Positions 30,812 to 41,136 of a DNA stretch of 64,000 nucleotides are shown one piece after another. Both the position numbers and the translations under genes were made by a program. Source of the stretch: Alphaproteobacteria bacterium (GTDB lineage Bacteria > Pseudomonadota > Alphaproteobacteria > Rhodobacterales > Rhodobacteraceae); assembly GCA_030429495.1 (NCBI GenBank), contig JAUIFH010000005.1, positions 1-64,000 of the forward strand, written 5' to 3'. How positions within the stretch are numbered: position 1 is the first letter of the stretch; every line of letters begins with the position of its first letter. The notes under the pieces were generated by a model, which saw nothing but the letters and a program-made list of their open reading frames with translations, searched no databases and had not been told where the DNA came from.

Positions 30812-30875
30812 TCAGCACTGAACCGGTGGCTCCACCCGTCCCGGAACATGTCGCAACAAGGACTGACAGCGGACG

Positions 30876-32552
30876 GTGATCGTGGATCGGGGACGGTGGA
30901 ACGACGAGATTTCGCGCCAGAGGCTCCGCCTTGAGGCGGACCTTGTTTCCCGTCAGATCGGCATTGCCGTAACAAGCCTCTTCTACACAATTGTTCTGCC
31001 GTTCTGGTTCGTGTTCTTCTCCTATCTGATCTGTATCGGGACGGGGATCGCCGCCGTCCGTCAGATGGCCGCTTATGAGGCCGCGCCAAACCCCGCGCGA
31101 CGCATCTTCTTTCTGTTTCTCTCTTTCGTCGGCTTGGCGGCCTACAGCCTGCCGGCAGTCGTTATCTGGCAGTACGACAAGCCACTGGTCGGTTTCGCCG
31201 CGACACTCGCACTGATCGGCGCGCTTCTGAACGTTTCGGTTGTCCGTTCCATCTACCTGCCGTTCGGACTCTCTGCCGGGCTGCCGCCGACATTGGCCCT
31301 GCTCTGGCTCCCGCTGCAGCAGCTGCTCAGCGACGGGCCGGATTTCATGACCCTCGCCGTCACGGCGGCGGTGATCGTCTTCATCGGGTACTTCCTTTCG
31401 GCGCTGGTGCAGAACCACAGGGCGCAGGCGCGGCTCGTCGATGCGATAGACCGGGCCAGCGCCGCAAGCGCCGACAAGTCCCGCTTCCTCGCAGCGATGA
31501 GTCACGAGGTCCGCACACCCCTCAACGCAATCCTCGGCCACAGCCAGCTGATGGGCGAGGAATCCGACCCGGCGGCGGCGCGCAAGCATGCGAAGGTGGT
31601 CGAGTCCTCGGCCCGCGCACTGAAGATGTTGCTTGAGGATGTCATCGACCTCGCGCAGGCGGCGGAAGGTGAAATCAGGTTCAATCCGGTCACTGCTGTG
31701 ATACGGCGCGAACTGGAACTGGCCGCAGCACTGAAACTGCCGTCGCGCGGCGGGCCGGAACCGGAGATTTCGATCGCCGTCGCCGACGAGGTGCCGGAAT
31801 TCGGCCGTTTCGACCCGATCCTCCTGCGGAAATGCGTAAGCCACCTTGCCGCGATCGTTCTTGGCGAACAGCCGGGCGGGCGCCGGCCCGGTATCAACCT
31901 GCGCTGCGCGCTCTCGCCCGGCAAGCGGGACCGGCTGCGCCTGACGATCTCCGGCAATGCACCCGGTGATCATGCCCCGGTTCAGCCGGCCGGGACGGAA
32001 GTGCCGGCGAACGGAACGCTCGCGCTGACTCTGGTGCAGAGAATCGCCGCCCTGATGGGCGCCCGGTCTGACGTCATGCGCGCGCCCGATGGCGGCCTCG
32101 TTGCCCGTATCGAGCTGCCTTTCACAAGCATCCCCGAGCCGCCGGCAACCGGGGCGGAAGCGATCTACGGCCGGCTGCGCGTCCTTGTCGTGGACGACAT
32201 CGCCACCAATCGCTTCGTCGTGGTCCAGTTGCTTCGCTCACTCAGGATCGAGGCGATCGAGGCCAACAGCGGCAGCGACGCGCTGGAATGGCTGAAGGCC
32301 GAAGCGTTCGACCTCGTGCTTCTTGACATGAACATGCCGGACATGGATGGCGAAGCCACGTTCCGCGAAATTCGCAGTTCGGGCACGGACTGGGCGTCCA
32401 TCCCCGTCATCGCTCTGACCGCCGATGCGGTAACCTATCAGCGCGACCATTATATCGGTCTCGGCCTGAACGGATACGTCACCAAACCCGTGGACAAGCA
32501 TCTTCTCTGGGCCGAAATCCTGACAGCCGTGCCGCCGCCCCCGCCGCTCTGA
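30876..32552 (+). CDS. Membrane hybrid histidine kinase with C-terminal receiver
   Basis: GTG start; about 6 TM; MSHEVRTPLNAILGHSQL DHp motif; receiver VLVVDDIATNRFVVVQLL...DLVLLDMNMPDMDG...VTKPVD. Confidence 0.88.
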   Translation: MIVDRGRWNDEISRQRLRLEADLVSRQIGIAVTSLFYTIVLPFWFVFFSYLICIGTGIAAVRQMAAYEAAPNPARRIFFLFLSFVGLAAYSLPAVVIWQYDKPLVGFAATLALIGALLNVSVVRSIYLPFGLSAGLPPTLALLWLPLQQLLSDGPDFMTLAVTAAVIVFIGYFLSALVQNHRAQARLVDAIDRASAASADKSRFLAAMSHEVRTPLNAILGHSQLMGEESDPAAARKHAKVVESSARALKMLLEDVIDLAQAAEGEIRFNPVTAVIRRELELAAALKLPSRGGPEPEISIAVADEVPEFGRFDPILLRKCVSHLAAIVLGEQPGGRRPGINLRCALSPGKRDRLRLTISGNAPGDHAPVQPAGTEVPANGTLALTLVQRIAALMGARSDVMRAPDGGLVARIELPFTSIPEPPATGAEAIYGRLRVLVVDDIATNRFVVVQLLRSLRIEAIEANSGSDALEWLKAEAFDLVLLDMNMPDMDGEATFREIRSSGTDWASIPVIALTADAVTYQRDHYIGLGLNGYVTKPVDKHLLWAEILTAVPPPPPL

Positions 32553-32570
32553 TCGCCCCCCGAACAGAAT

Positions 32571-32601
32571 CGCGCGGCGGACCGAAGAAAACCGCCGCGC
32601 G
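32571..32601. terminator. Bidirectional terminator-like hairpin between convergent genes
   Basis: CGCGCGGCGG-ACCGAAGAAAA-CCGCCGCGCG, perfect 10-bp stem. Confidence 0.45.
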
Positions 32602-32610
32602 CGCTATTGC

Positions 32611-34908
32611 TCAGACCGGGTTATCCATCCGGATCCTGACCTGCACCCTGCCTTTGGATGCTGCCTGCCAGTTGAGCGTGACGTCCTGCTTGGCGGCACC
32701 CACCTCGACCTCCACATAGGGCATGTCCGACCGCCTTTCGCCCGCAGGGCCGGTGATCATGCCTTGCGGCACGACAGATTCCACGGTCCGCGCCCAGCCG
32801 CCGAACGGCAGATAGGCCCCGGCCGACACCGTCCATGTCGTGGCCGCGGTCGCCTGATCGAATTCTTGGACAAGCGGATTGGCCACAACCTGGCTGACGC
32901 CGGTAAACGTATTGCCCTCGAACCAGACGTTGCGCATCCGCGCGTTGTTTAGCGGGGCAAAGGTCGTGTCCACCTTGTCGATCCGGTCGACCGTAGTGTT
33001 GAACGCCTTGAACGCGTTCGCGGTGACGTTCAGCGACTGAACGAAATGGCCCGCGCCATAGGGTTTGACGACGATCCAGCTGAACCACGGCGCGACATCC
33101 GACACCGTGAAGACGTTGCCGGTGATCGTCAGCCCCCCGAAAGAGAACTGGTTCAGGAAATCCGGGTCCGCTTCGTGCTCGTTGGTCCATTCGACAAACG
33201 CGTTGTCGATGGAATTGCCGGTGATCGCTGTCCGCAGATCCGTTCCGATCAGCACCAACCCTGCAAGGCGCACGCCGGCGGGTTCGCTGTCGGCTTGGAA
33301 GAAGTGGTTGCCCGAAATCACGTTTCCGGTGCCGGCCATGACCCCGAAATGCCGGAAGTTGAGCGCCCGGCAGTCCCGGACCTTCACGTCGTTGGCGTTG
33401 GTGTTGAACGCGATGGATACCCGGTCCTGCGCCAGAAGCGGGCCTTCGGCCGAGAGGAACTGGCACCGGTCGATCATCAACCCCTGACAGCCGGTGCCGG
33501 ACGAGGTGATCCCGCGGTTCTTAGGGTTCTGGATAAAGCTGTCGCGAATCTGGAACACGATTCCTGACGGCGGCAGCATGATCCCGCTCGCCTCGCCATT
33601 GCACTGGATATCGACATTCTCCAGCGCCATCTGCGATAGCGACGCGAAACCGCCGAAGTCGAGAACGTATTTAAACCGCGTGAACGTATAGACCTGCGTC
33701 CCCGCCGCGCCGTAGAGCGGTTCGGAAAGGGCAAGCGTTCCGGCCCCCACGTTCACCGAGGTCACATAGACCTCCCGCCCGACGCCCGTGCCTTCCACCA
33801 GCGCCCCGACCGGAATGCTGGCGATATTGGTGACCCCGGTCAGCGTCTTCGCGTTACCCGTCGAGTAGCTCGCCTGCGAGGTCACGGTCACCGGGTTCCA
33901 TGCCGGTCCCGGAACGACGTTGAACTGGCCGTTTCGGATCACCCGGCGGGTCGCAAAGGTGGTCTTGTTGTCCACCGCTGCCTGCATGTCGATCGGTGCC
34001 GTCACCTCGATCCGCCGTCCCCGAAGGTCAAGCGCATCGTGATCCGCCCAGTTCAATAGCGCCTGGAAGGCCTTCTTGAAGCCAAGCTCCTCGTCGCCAA
34101 ACGCATCCGCATAGGTCGGCAGATCGAAGCTCCGTGTCAGCGAAAGGCGGCGGTTTGCTGGCATCGTCACCGTGCCCTCGAACCGGGCCGGCGCTTCCAG
34201 CGTAACGTTGGCGTCAAGATGGTAGAGACCGGACGAGACCAACAGCACCCGTCCGGTCGCCGCCGCCGCCGCGTCGGCCGCCTCGAACGCGGCGGCGTCG
34301 TTGGTCACACCGTCGCCCTGCGCGCCGTAATCGCGGACATCGACCCAGTCCATCATCGTACGCAGGAAGGCCGAGGTGACGTCCTCGATCTCGATATCGT
34401 CGATCCGCACCACCCCGCCATTCGCACCCGTCAGGTCAAGGCCCAGATGCCCGTAGATGGCGGCGGTGCCCCAGCTCATCGTGACGCCGGTGCGGCTGCC
34501 CGACCCGATGATCGCCTCGACCGTCTCGACCTTGCCGTAGGCGGTCAGCGCGACGCTCGGCCCGGTTTCCACCACGCCCGGCACGTGGACACCCCCCGCC
34601 CCGCCCGCCCAGGCCGCGACCCGCACCGAGGGAAGGTTGCCGCTCATCGCCTTCACGCGCGCCCGAACGCGCAGGTAGCAACCGGGTAGAAGCATCGTCT
34701 CGCCCGTGAAGCGCAGCTTCGTCGTCGTCGTGGTCTTCTGGAGTTCAAGGCACCCGCCGAAATCCTGATCCGCCGACACCAGAGCGGCATTCGCCGCCCC
34801 ATCGTAGGTTGGCGAACCGGGCGTCCCATCGCCGCTCGACCAGACATTCAGACCAGCCTCGAATGCAGGCGGCATGAACACCAGCCCGTCGGTAATCGCC
34901 TTGTTCAT
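32611..34908 (-). CDS. Pectate-lyase-superfamily / right-handed beta-helix protein
   Basis: WVDVRDYGAQGDGVTNDAAAFEAADAAAAA signature; repeated ISGNHFF, ITGNSIDNA, ITGNVFTV, VTANAFKAF beta-helix turns; start MNKAITDGLVFMPPAFEAGLN at 34908. Confidence 0.85.
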   Translation of the reverse strand: MNKAITDGLVFMPPAFEAGLNVWSSGDGTPGSPTYDGAANAALVSADQDFGGCLELQKTTTTTKLRFTGETMLLPGCYLRVRARVKAMSGNLPSVRVAAWAGGAGGVHVPGVVETGPSVALTAYGKVETVEAIIGSGSRTGVTMSWGTAAIYGHLGLDLTGANGGVVRIDDIEIEDVTSAFLRTMMDWVDVRDYGAQGDGVTNDAAAFEAADAAAAATGRVLLVSSGLYHLDANVTLEAPARFEGTVTMPANRRLSLTRSFDLPTYADAFGDEELGFKKAFQALLNWADHDALDLRGRRIEVTAPIDMQAAVDNKTTFATRRVIRNGQFNVVPGPAWNPVTVTSQASYSTGNAKTLTGVTNIASIPVGALVEGTGVGREVYVTSVNVGAGTLALSEPLYGAAGTQVYTFTRFKYVLDFGGFASLSQMALENVDIQCNGEASGIMLPPSGIVFQIRDSFIQNPKNRGITSSGTGCQGLMIDRCQFLSAEGPLLAQDRVSIAFNTNANDVKVRDCRALNFRHFGVMAGTGNVISGNHFFQADSEPAGVRLAGLVLIGTDLRTAITGNSIDNAFVEWTNEHEADPDFLNQFSFGGLTITGNVFTVSDVAPWFSWIVVKPYGAGHFVQSLNVTANAFKAFNTTVDRIDKVDTTFAPLNNARMRNVWFEGNTFTGVSQVVANPLVQEFDQATAATTWTVSAGAYLPFGGWARTVESVVPQGMITGPAGERRSDMPYVEVEVGAAKQDVTLNWQAASKGRVQVRIRMDNPV

Positions 34909-35122
34909 CGCGCAGAACCCCTTGTCATTGCCAAAGCCCGCCAGACCGCGCCCGCACGATGCCCGACAGGGGGCAACCCGGCCCGCTATCGGGCCGTTGC
35001 AGGGACATGCTCTCTGGGGATTGTCCGGACCTAGTTCAGTCCTCGCGCCAAGCTCTACCGGCAAAGGCTGAGGGAACGGTTAGACCAGCGTTCGCCGCCC
35101 GACCGGCCACCCCCCTCGCCAC

Positions 35123-35140
35123 TTGTCACGGTACTGTTAC
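35123..35140 (+). promoter_or_regulatory. Pho-box-like direct repeat upstream of the CHAD gene
   Basis: TTGTCAC-GGTA-CTGTTAC matches the 7-4-7 CTGTCAT direct-repeat architecture of PhoB sites. Confidence 0.45.
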
Positions 35141-35201
35141 AATCCGACACACTAATCGAAAGCTGCCATCCAACTGCGCCGGCACCGGCCGGGAAAGCGC
35201 C

Positions 35202-36065
35202 ATGCCATTCACGTTTCTCGATTCAGACAAGGCCGTAACGAAGGCCGTCCGCCGTATCGCCCGCGAACGCCTGTCCGCCGCGACCCTGTTGACGGTCGAC
35301 CCCTCGCCGTCCCGGGCGGAACTGATCCACGAACTGCGCAAGAACGTGAAGAAGACACGCGCGCTGCTCCGGCTAGTGCGCCCGAACTTCGTGCACTTCC
35401 GCCGTGAAAGCCGGACCCTGCGCGACGCCGCCCGGCTCATCTCGGACCTCCGCGACGCCGACGTCCTGGCGCAGAACTTCGACAAGATCGCCGCGCGTTC
35501 CTCACTGCCGCAGGCCGACCTCACGCAGCTGAAGGCACGTATCCTTCCGGCACGCGGGACGCTTCCAGACGGCGACGCGCAGTTGCAGGCGCATTGCAAG
35601 GTCGTCGCCCGGGTCGAGCGTGGCGCGAAGTCATGGAAGATCGCGGGCGACGGGTTCGACGCACTCGAGGGTGGCCTCGAACGAACGTGGAATGACGCGC
35701 GCGACGCTATGCGCCGCGCCGAGCGGGATTCAAGCGGCGAGGCGCTGCACGAATGGCGCAAGCGGGTGAAGGACCATTGGTATCACGCGCGCCTTCTGGC
35801 CCCGATCTGGCCGGAGATGATGGACCACCACATCGCCATCGCCAACGGCCTTGGCGAAACGCTTGGCGACGCCCGCGACCTCGCGCGGCTCAGTGAGGCG
35901 CTGGAGTCGGAAAGCGATGGCGATGAAGTCCGCATGCTCGCAAAGGAAGAGGCGGACGCGCTTCTTGCCACGGCACGGACAACCGCCGCGCATTTCTTTG
36001 CCGAGCCGGCCGATTGCCTGTCACGTCGCTGGAAGGGCTGGTGGCGGGTCTGGCGCGCGCGCTGA
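35202..36065 (+). CDS. CHAD domain-containing protein
   Basis: ELIHELRKNVKKTRALLRLVRPNF...LRDAARLISDLRDADVLAQ, LHEWRKRVKDHWYHARLL conserved His/charged helices. Confidence 0.9.
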   Translation: MPFTFLDSDKAVTKAVRRIARERLSAATLLTVDPSPSRAELIHELRKNVKKTRALLRLVRPNFVHFRRESRTLRDAARLISDLRDADVLAQNFDKIAARSSLPQADLTQLKARILPARGTLPDGDAQLQAHCKVVARVERGAKSWKIAGDGFDALEGGLERTWNDARDAMRRAERDSSGEALHEWRKRVKDHWYHARLLAPIWPEMMDHHIAIANGLGETLGDARDLARLSEALESESDGDEVRMLAKEEADALLATARTTAAHFFAEPADCLSRRWKGWWRVWRAR

Positions 36066-36078
36066 CTCGCGCCCGCCC

Positions 36079-37659
36079 TCAGGCGGCCAGTTCGCCAGCC
36101 AGCCCGCGTTCGATCAGCGCAATCGTCTCAGCGACACCATAGAGTGCTATGAACCCGCCGAAGCGCGGCCCTTGGGATGCGCCCAGAAGCACTTCGTAAA
36201 GCGCGGTGAACCAGTCGCGAAGCGGCTCAAACCCGTGTTCCTTACCGACTGCGAAGACCATGGATTGCAGCGCCTCGGCGTCAAGACCGCCATCCCACAC
36301 CCTGAGTCGCGCGACCAGATCCTCCATCGCCGCGCGTTCCTTCTCGGTGGGTGCCCGGAAGGTGCGGGTCGGCGCAACGTGGTCGTTGAAGTAGCGCACC
36401 GCGAAGGCCGCCGCCTGATCGAGCTGCGGGTTCGCCTCGGGCGAGGCATCGGGCGCGTATTTCCGGATGAAGCCCCAAAGCCCGTCCTTGTCCTTCGCCC
36501 CGGCGACCGAGGCAAGGTTCAGCAGCATCGCAAACGGCACGACCATGTCCGACGCGGGCGGATTACCGCCATGGATATGCCAGACCGGGTTCGCCAGCTT
36601 GCCCGCCTCATCCTGATCCGGGAACGCCCGCAACTGTTGGTGATACTCATCCACCGCCTTCGGGATCACGTCCCACCAAAGCCGCTTCGCCGTCTTCGGC
36701 TTCTGGTACATGAAATAACCCAGAGACTCCGTCGCCGCATAGGTCAGCCATTCGTCGATCGTCAGCCCGTTGCCCTTCGACTTGGAGATCTTCTGCCCCT
36801 GCTCGTCGAGGAACAGCTCATAGGTGAAATGCTCGGGTTTCCTGCCGCCCAGCACCTCGCAGATGCCGTCATAGATCGGCGTGTTCGTCGAATGGTCCTT
36901 GCCGTACATCTCGAAATCGACGCCGAGCGCGGCCCAGCGCGCGCCGAAATCCGGCTTCCATTGCAGCTTCACATTGCCGCCGGTGACCGGAAGCGTCCAT
37001 TCGCGCCCCGTCTCGTCGTCGAAGGTGACGGTATGCTCTTTCTTGTCGACATGCTTGATCGGCACGTAGAGCACCCGCCCCGTCTCGGGGTGGATCGGCA
37101 GGAAGCACGAATAGGTCTGCTGCCGCTCCTCGCGGAGCGAAGCCAGCATGATCTCCATGATCTTCTCATACCGCTCCGCAGCGAGCCGCAGCGTGTCGTC
37201 GAAGGCGCCCGAGTTGTAGAATTCAGTGGCCGAATAGAACTCGTATTCGAACCCGAAGGTATCGAGGAAGCGGCGCAACATGGCGTTGTTGTGGTCCCCA
37301 AAGCTCGGGTATTCCCCGAACGGGTCCGGCACCGAGGTCAGCGGCTTCTGGATATTCGCCTTCAGAAGCTCCTGCTGAGGCACGTTCTCCGGCACCTTCC
37401 GCATCCCGTCCAGATCGTCCGAGAAACAGAAAAGCCGCGTCGGGATGTCCGAGATGATCTCGAAGGCGCGGCGGATCATCGTCGTCCGCTGCACCTCGCC
37501 GAAGGTGCCGATATGCGGCAGGCCCGAGGGACCATAGCCGGTCTCGAACAGCACGTAGCCCTTTTCCGGCGCCTTCTTCTCATAGCGTTTCAGCACGCGG
37601 CGCGCTTCCTCGAAAGGCCAGGCTTTGGAGTTCATCGCGGCGTCGCGCAGAGAAGACAT
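36079..37659 (-). CDS. lysK: Lysine--tRNA ligase, class I
   Basis: 526 aa; [19 protein letters not shown] (HIGH-type), [21 protein letters not shown] (KMSKS-type). Confidence 0.93.
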   Translation of the reverse strand: MSSLRDAAMNSKAWPFEEARRVLKRYEKKAPEKGYVLFETGYGPSGLPHIGTFGEVQRTTMIRRAFEIISDIPTRLFCFSDDLDGMRKVPENVPQQELLKANIQKPLTSVPDPFGEYPSFGDHNNAMLRRFLDTFGFEYEFYSATEFYNSGAFDDTLRLAAERYEKIMEIMLASLREERQQTYSCFLPIHPETGRVLYVPIKHVDKKEHTVTFDDETGREWTLPVTGGNVKLQWKPDFGARWAALGVDFEMYGKDHSTNTPIYDGICEVLGGRKPEHFTYELFLDEQGQKISKSKGNGLTIDEWLTYAATESLGYFMYQKPKTAKRLWWDVIPKAVDEYHQQLRAFPDQDEAGKLANPVWHIHGGNPPASDMVVPFAMLLNLASVAGAKDKDGLWGFIRKYAPDASPEANPQLDQAAAFAVRYFNDHVAPTRTFRAPTEKERAAMEDLVARLRVWDGGLDAEALQSMVFAVGKEHGFEPLRDWFTALYEVLLGASQGPRFGGFIALYGVAETIALIERGLAGELAA

Positions 37660-37764
37660 GACAGTAATTCCCGAAAGGACGGCGCCCCGTGCGCCGCAAG
37701 GCCCGTCTCCTATTGAACGGGGGGCGGATCGTCAATAATTTGCCGGCCAAACCAGTAAAGGACG

Positions 37765-38193
37765 ATGACAGTGACCCATACCCTCCCCGCCTTCTCCGCG
37801 CAGGATGCACTTGTCGCGATCATGGTCACCGTCTCTGTCTCGGACGAGACGATCAGGACCTCGGAACTCATCGCGATCGAGCGGCAGGTCAACCACCTGC
37901 CGATCTTCGCCGACTACGACACCGATGCGATGCGCGAGGTGGCGAACACCGTCTACGCCCTGATGGAGGAAGAGGACGGCCTCGACACACTCTTCGCCAT
38001 GGTCCGCGACGCATTGCCCGAACGGCTGTGGGAAACCGCCTATGCGCTCGCCTGCGACGTGGCCGCCGCCGATGGCACCATCCGGCAGGAAGAGCTTCGC
38101 CTGCTGGAAGAGATCCGGCACGAACTGACGATCGACCGGCTTCACGCCGCCGCCATCGAGCGCGCAGCAAGGGCGCGGCACCTGACGATCTGA
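37765..38193 (+). CDS. TerB family tellurite resistance-like protein
   Basis: DALVAIMVTVSVSDETIRTSELIAIERQV... AYALACDVAAADGTIRQEELRLLEEIRHEL. Confidence 0.8.
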   Translation: MTVTHTLPAFSAQDALVAIMVTVSVSDETIRTSELIAIERQVNHLPIFADYDTDAMREVANTVYALMEEEDGLDTLFAMVRDALPERLWETAYALACDVAAADGTIRQEELRLLEEIRHELTIDRLHAAAIERAARARHLTI

Positions 38194-38260
38194 GGATCAA
38201 CCACGTTCCAGCTTCGCCGCCCCGATAAGGCCAGCCGCAGAACTGGATTGTTGTAAGCGA

Positions 38261-38277
38261 CGCGCTATGCTAGCGCG
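38261..38277. other. Perfect 7-bp palindrome upstream of dadA
   Basis: CGCGCTA-TGC-TAGCGCG, 28 bp upstream of the dadA start. Confidence 0.4.
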
Positions 38278-38304
38278 CCCGGAAACCGCTGCGGGGACAG
38301 GACC

Positions 38305-39564
38305 ATGAAGATCGTCGTGATGGGCGCCGGGGTGATCGGCGTCTCCACTGCCTACTATCTCGCCCGACAGGGCGCCGAAGTCGTCGTGCTCGACCGCCAG
38401 CCCGGCCCGGGGCTCGAGACGAGCTATGCCAATGCCGGCGAACTCAGCTACGGCATGACATCGCCATGGGCCGCGCCCGGGGTGCCGATGAAGGCGCTCA
38501 AATGGCTCTTCATGAAACGCCGCCCGCTTTTCATCTGGCCACTCATCAGTCCCCGCATGTGGAAATGGGGCGCGCAGATGCTGATGAACTGCAACGGGGA
38601 CGCCTATGCGATCAACAAGTCGCGTATGGTCCGCATCTCGAACTATTCCCGCGACGTGCTGCCCGAACTCGTCGCCGAGGCCGGCATCGGCTATGATGGC
38701 CGGGAACAGGGGACGCTTCAGCTTTTCCGCACTGAGAAGCAGCTGAAGGGGTCCAAGGCGGACCAGGACATCCTCGCCGAGTTCGACAGCCCGTTCGAGG
38801 TGCTCGACCGTGAGGGCTGTATCGCCGCAGAACCGGCGCTGGCCGAGGTGAAGGACAAGTTCGTGGGCGGCCTCCGCCTGACCGCCGACCGCACCGGCGA
38901 CTGCCGCATGTTCACCATGGCGCTCGCCGACAAGACCGCCGAAATGGGCGCAACCTTCCACTACGGCCAGAAGATCGAGATGATTTCGGTCGACGGCGAC
39001 CGGGTCAGGGGCGTACGCACGGACAAGCTCGGCCTCGTCACCGGCGACGCCTATGTCTGCGCGCTCGGCAGCTTCGCGCCGAACGTGCTCAACCCGATCG
39101 ACATCCGCCTGCCGGTCTATCCGGTCAAGGGCTACTCCGTCACGCTTCCCGTCACCGACGACGCCTACGCGCCGCAATCGACGATCATGGACGAAACCCA
39201 CAAGGTCGCGATCACGCGGCTGGGCGACCGCATCCGCGTCGCGGGAACGGCCGAGATCGCCGGCTATTCCAACCGCCTCGGGCCGCACGCGACCGACACC
39301 GTGCGCCACGTCATCGGCGACCTGTTCCCGAAAGGCGGCGATCTTTCGCAGGCCGAGGGTTGGACAGGCCTGCGCCCGATGACACCTGACGGCACTCCGA
39401 TCCTCGGTCCGACGCGCTACGGCAATCTCTTCCTCAACACCGGCCACGGCACGCTTGGCTGGACCATGGCCGCAGGATCCGGCCGGGCGGTCGCCGACCT
39501 CGTGATGGGCAAGAAGCCGGAAATCGACTTCGAAGGCCTCACAGCCGCCCGCTACGGCGCCTGA
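38305..39564 (+). CDS. dadA: D-amino acid dehydrogenase (small FAD subunit)
   Basis: MKIVVMGAGVIGVSTAYYLARQGAEVVVLDRQ; AGELSYGMTSPWAAPGVP; GHGTLGWTMAAGSGRAVADLV. Confidence 0.92.
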   Translation: MKIVVMGAGVIGVSTAYYLARQGAEVVVLDRQPGPGLETSYANAGELSYGMTSPWAAPGVPMKALKWLFMKRRPLFIWPLISPRMWKWGAQMLMNCNGDAYAINKSRMVRISNYSRDVLPELVAEAGIGYDGREQGTLQLFRTEKQLKGSKADQDILAEFDSPFEVLDREGCIAAEPALAEVKDKFVGGLRLTADRTGDCRMFTMALADKTAEMGATFHYGQKIEMISVDGDRVRGVRTDKLGLVTGDAYVCALGSFAPNVLNPIDIRLPVYPVKGYSVTLPVTDDAYAPQSTIMDETHKVAITRLGDRIRVAGTAEIAGYSNRLGPHATDTVRHVIGDLFPKGGDLSQAEGWTGLRPMTPDGTPILGPTRYGNLFLNTGHGTLGWTMAAGSGRAVADLVMGKKPEIDFEGLTAARYGA

Positions 39565-39570
39565 CGCCGG

Positions 39571-41037
39571 CTATTTGCGGATGTATCTCCGGGTGGCATC
39601 ATCCTCCACCCGGTAATCCCATGCCGTACCGTTCGCCGCCATCGCGGCGTTGACGGCCGCCTTTTGCGGCAGCCGCGCCCAGACATCGGCCTCGATCGCG
39701 TCGAGGTCGAAGCGCCCGGCGGTGATCACCGCGTTCAACTCGGCCTCGATCCCGGCCAAGGCCGGGTCACCGGCGCGGTTCACCCATTCGCCGGGATCGT
39801 CGTCAATGTTGAAAAGCTGCGGCGCCGAGCGGTGGCAATAGATGTATTTCCACGCGCCCTTCCGCACCATGAAACTCGGCCGCATGATGCCCTCGCCGTG
39901 ATACTCGGCGATGACCGGCATGTCATCCAGAGCTTCCCCCTTCAGCGCGGGCAGCAGTGAGCGCCCTTCCATGGGCCGCGCCAGTACCTGCCCCGCCAGA
40001 TCGGCCAAAGTCGCGGGCAGGTCCATCAGCGAAACCGGTGTCGCCATATCACGCCGCTTGCCGCCCGGCATCGCCACGATCAGAGGAACACGCGCCGACC
40101 ATTCGTAGAGGCTGCGTTTCTGGATCAACCCTTTCTCGCCAAGCATCTCGCCATGGTCCGAGGTGACGATGACGATGGTGTCATCCGTCATTCCCTGCTC
40201 GTCCAGCACGTCCATCAATTCGCCGACCTTGTCGTCAACGTAGTGGGCAAGTGCTGCAAAGCCCCGCCGCATGGCGATCAGATGTTCGGGATCACGGATC
40301 GACTTCCGGTCAAGCCCGTACCAGTGGATGAAAGCGCGATCGAAATCCGAATACTTCTCATCCATGTCGTCGGGATAGTGCGGCAAGGGCAGGTCGGCGT
40401 CCTTGTACATCTCCCAATATTTGCGCGGCACGACATAGGGCGGATGGGGGTTCGTGAAGCTCACCGTCAGCATCCACGGCCGGTCCTTCGGTGCGTGGCG
40501 CAGATACTCCAGCGACCTGAACTGCGTTTCCTCGTCATATTGCAGCTCGGCCGTCCAGCCCGGTCCGATATTCTCCGCCCGGTATTGCGGCGCGAAGTCG
40601 AAGGCCATCGCCTCGGGATCGTCCTCGGGCAACAGCGGATAGGACCAGAGAAAGCCCGACGGATAGATGTCCGTGTTCAGCCGCCTTGCATATCCATGCA
40701 ACTGATCGGCACCGATGAAATGCATCTTGCCCGACAGCACCGCATCATAGCCCGCATTGGTCAGGTAGTGCGCGAAAGTGGGGATGAAGCTCGGATAGGG
40801 GTCGCCGTTGTCATAGCACCCCGTCGTCGAGGTCAGGAGACCGGTCATCAAACAAGACCGTGCGGGAACACAGATCGGGCTTGGCGTATAGGCGTTGGTG
40901 AAGTTCACGGCCCGGTTCGCAAGCGCAGCGATATTCCTGGTGCGGGCGGCGGGATGGCCACACGCCTCCAGCATGAAGGGCGTCATCTGGTCGGCGATGA
41001 TCAAGAGAATATTCGGCAGACAGGTACTGCTCGCCAT
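39571..41037 (-). CDS. betC: Choline-sulfatase-like sulfatase
   Basis: NILLIIADQMTPFML, PICVPARSCLMTGL (formylglycine motif CxPxR), GKMHFIGADQLHGYARRLNTDIYP typical of BetC. Confidence 0.85.
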   Translation of the reverse strand: MASSTCLPNILLIIADQMTPFMLEACGHPAARTRNIAALANRAVNFTNAYTPSPICVPARSCLMTGLLTSTTGCYDNGDPYPSFIPTFAHYLTNAGYDAVLSGKMHFIGADQLHGYARRLNTDIYPSGFLWSYPLLPEDDPEAMAFDFAPQYRAENIGPGWTAELQYDEETQFRSLEYLRHAPKDRPWMLTVSFTNPHPPYVVPRKYWEMYKDADLPLPHYPDDMDEKYSDFDRAFIHWYGLDRKSIRDPEHLIAMRRGFAALAHYVDDKVGELMDVLDEQGMTDDTIVIVTSDHGEMLGEKGLIQKRSLYEWSARVPLIVAMPGGKRRDMATPVSLMDLPATLADLAGQVLARPMEGRSLLPALKGEALDDMPVIAEYHGEGIMRPSFMVRKGAWKYIYCHRSAPQLFNIDDDPGEWVNRAGDPALAGIEAELNAVITAGRFDLDAIEADVWARLPQKAAVNAAMAANGTAWDYRVEDDATRRYIRK

Positions 41038-41136
41038 ACCTTTCTCCTTGTGACTTCAGCCCCTGATAAGGCCCCGACAGCAACTTGCGAGCGACATCTG
41101 CGAACCGCACGCTTGTTTGCGACAGAGTGTCGGCGT

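Noticed and set aside
35851-37716. 621-aa plus-strand ORF opposite lysK
   Set aside because: Antisense to class I LysRS with intact motifs; no coherent domain in the plus frame.
38197-39447. 416-aa minus-strand ORF opposite dadA
   Set aside because: Shadow ORF of a clear D-amino acid dehydrogenase.
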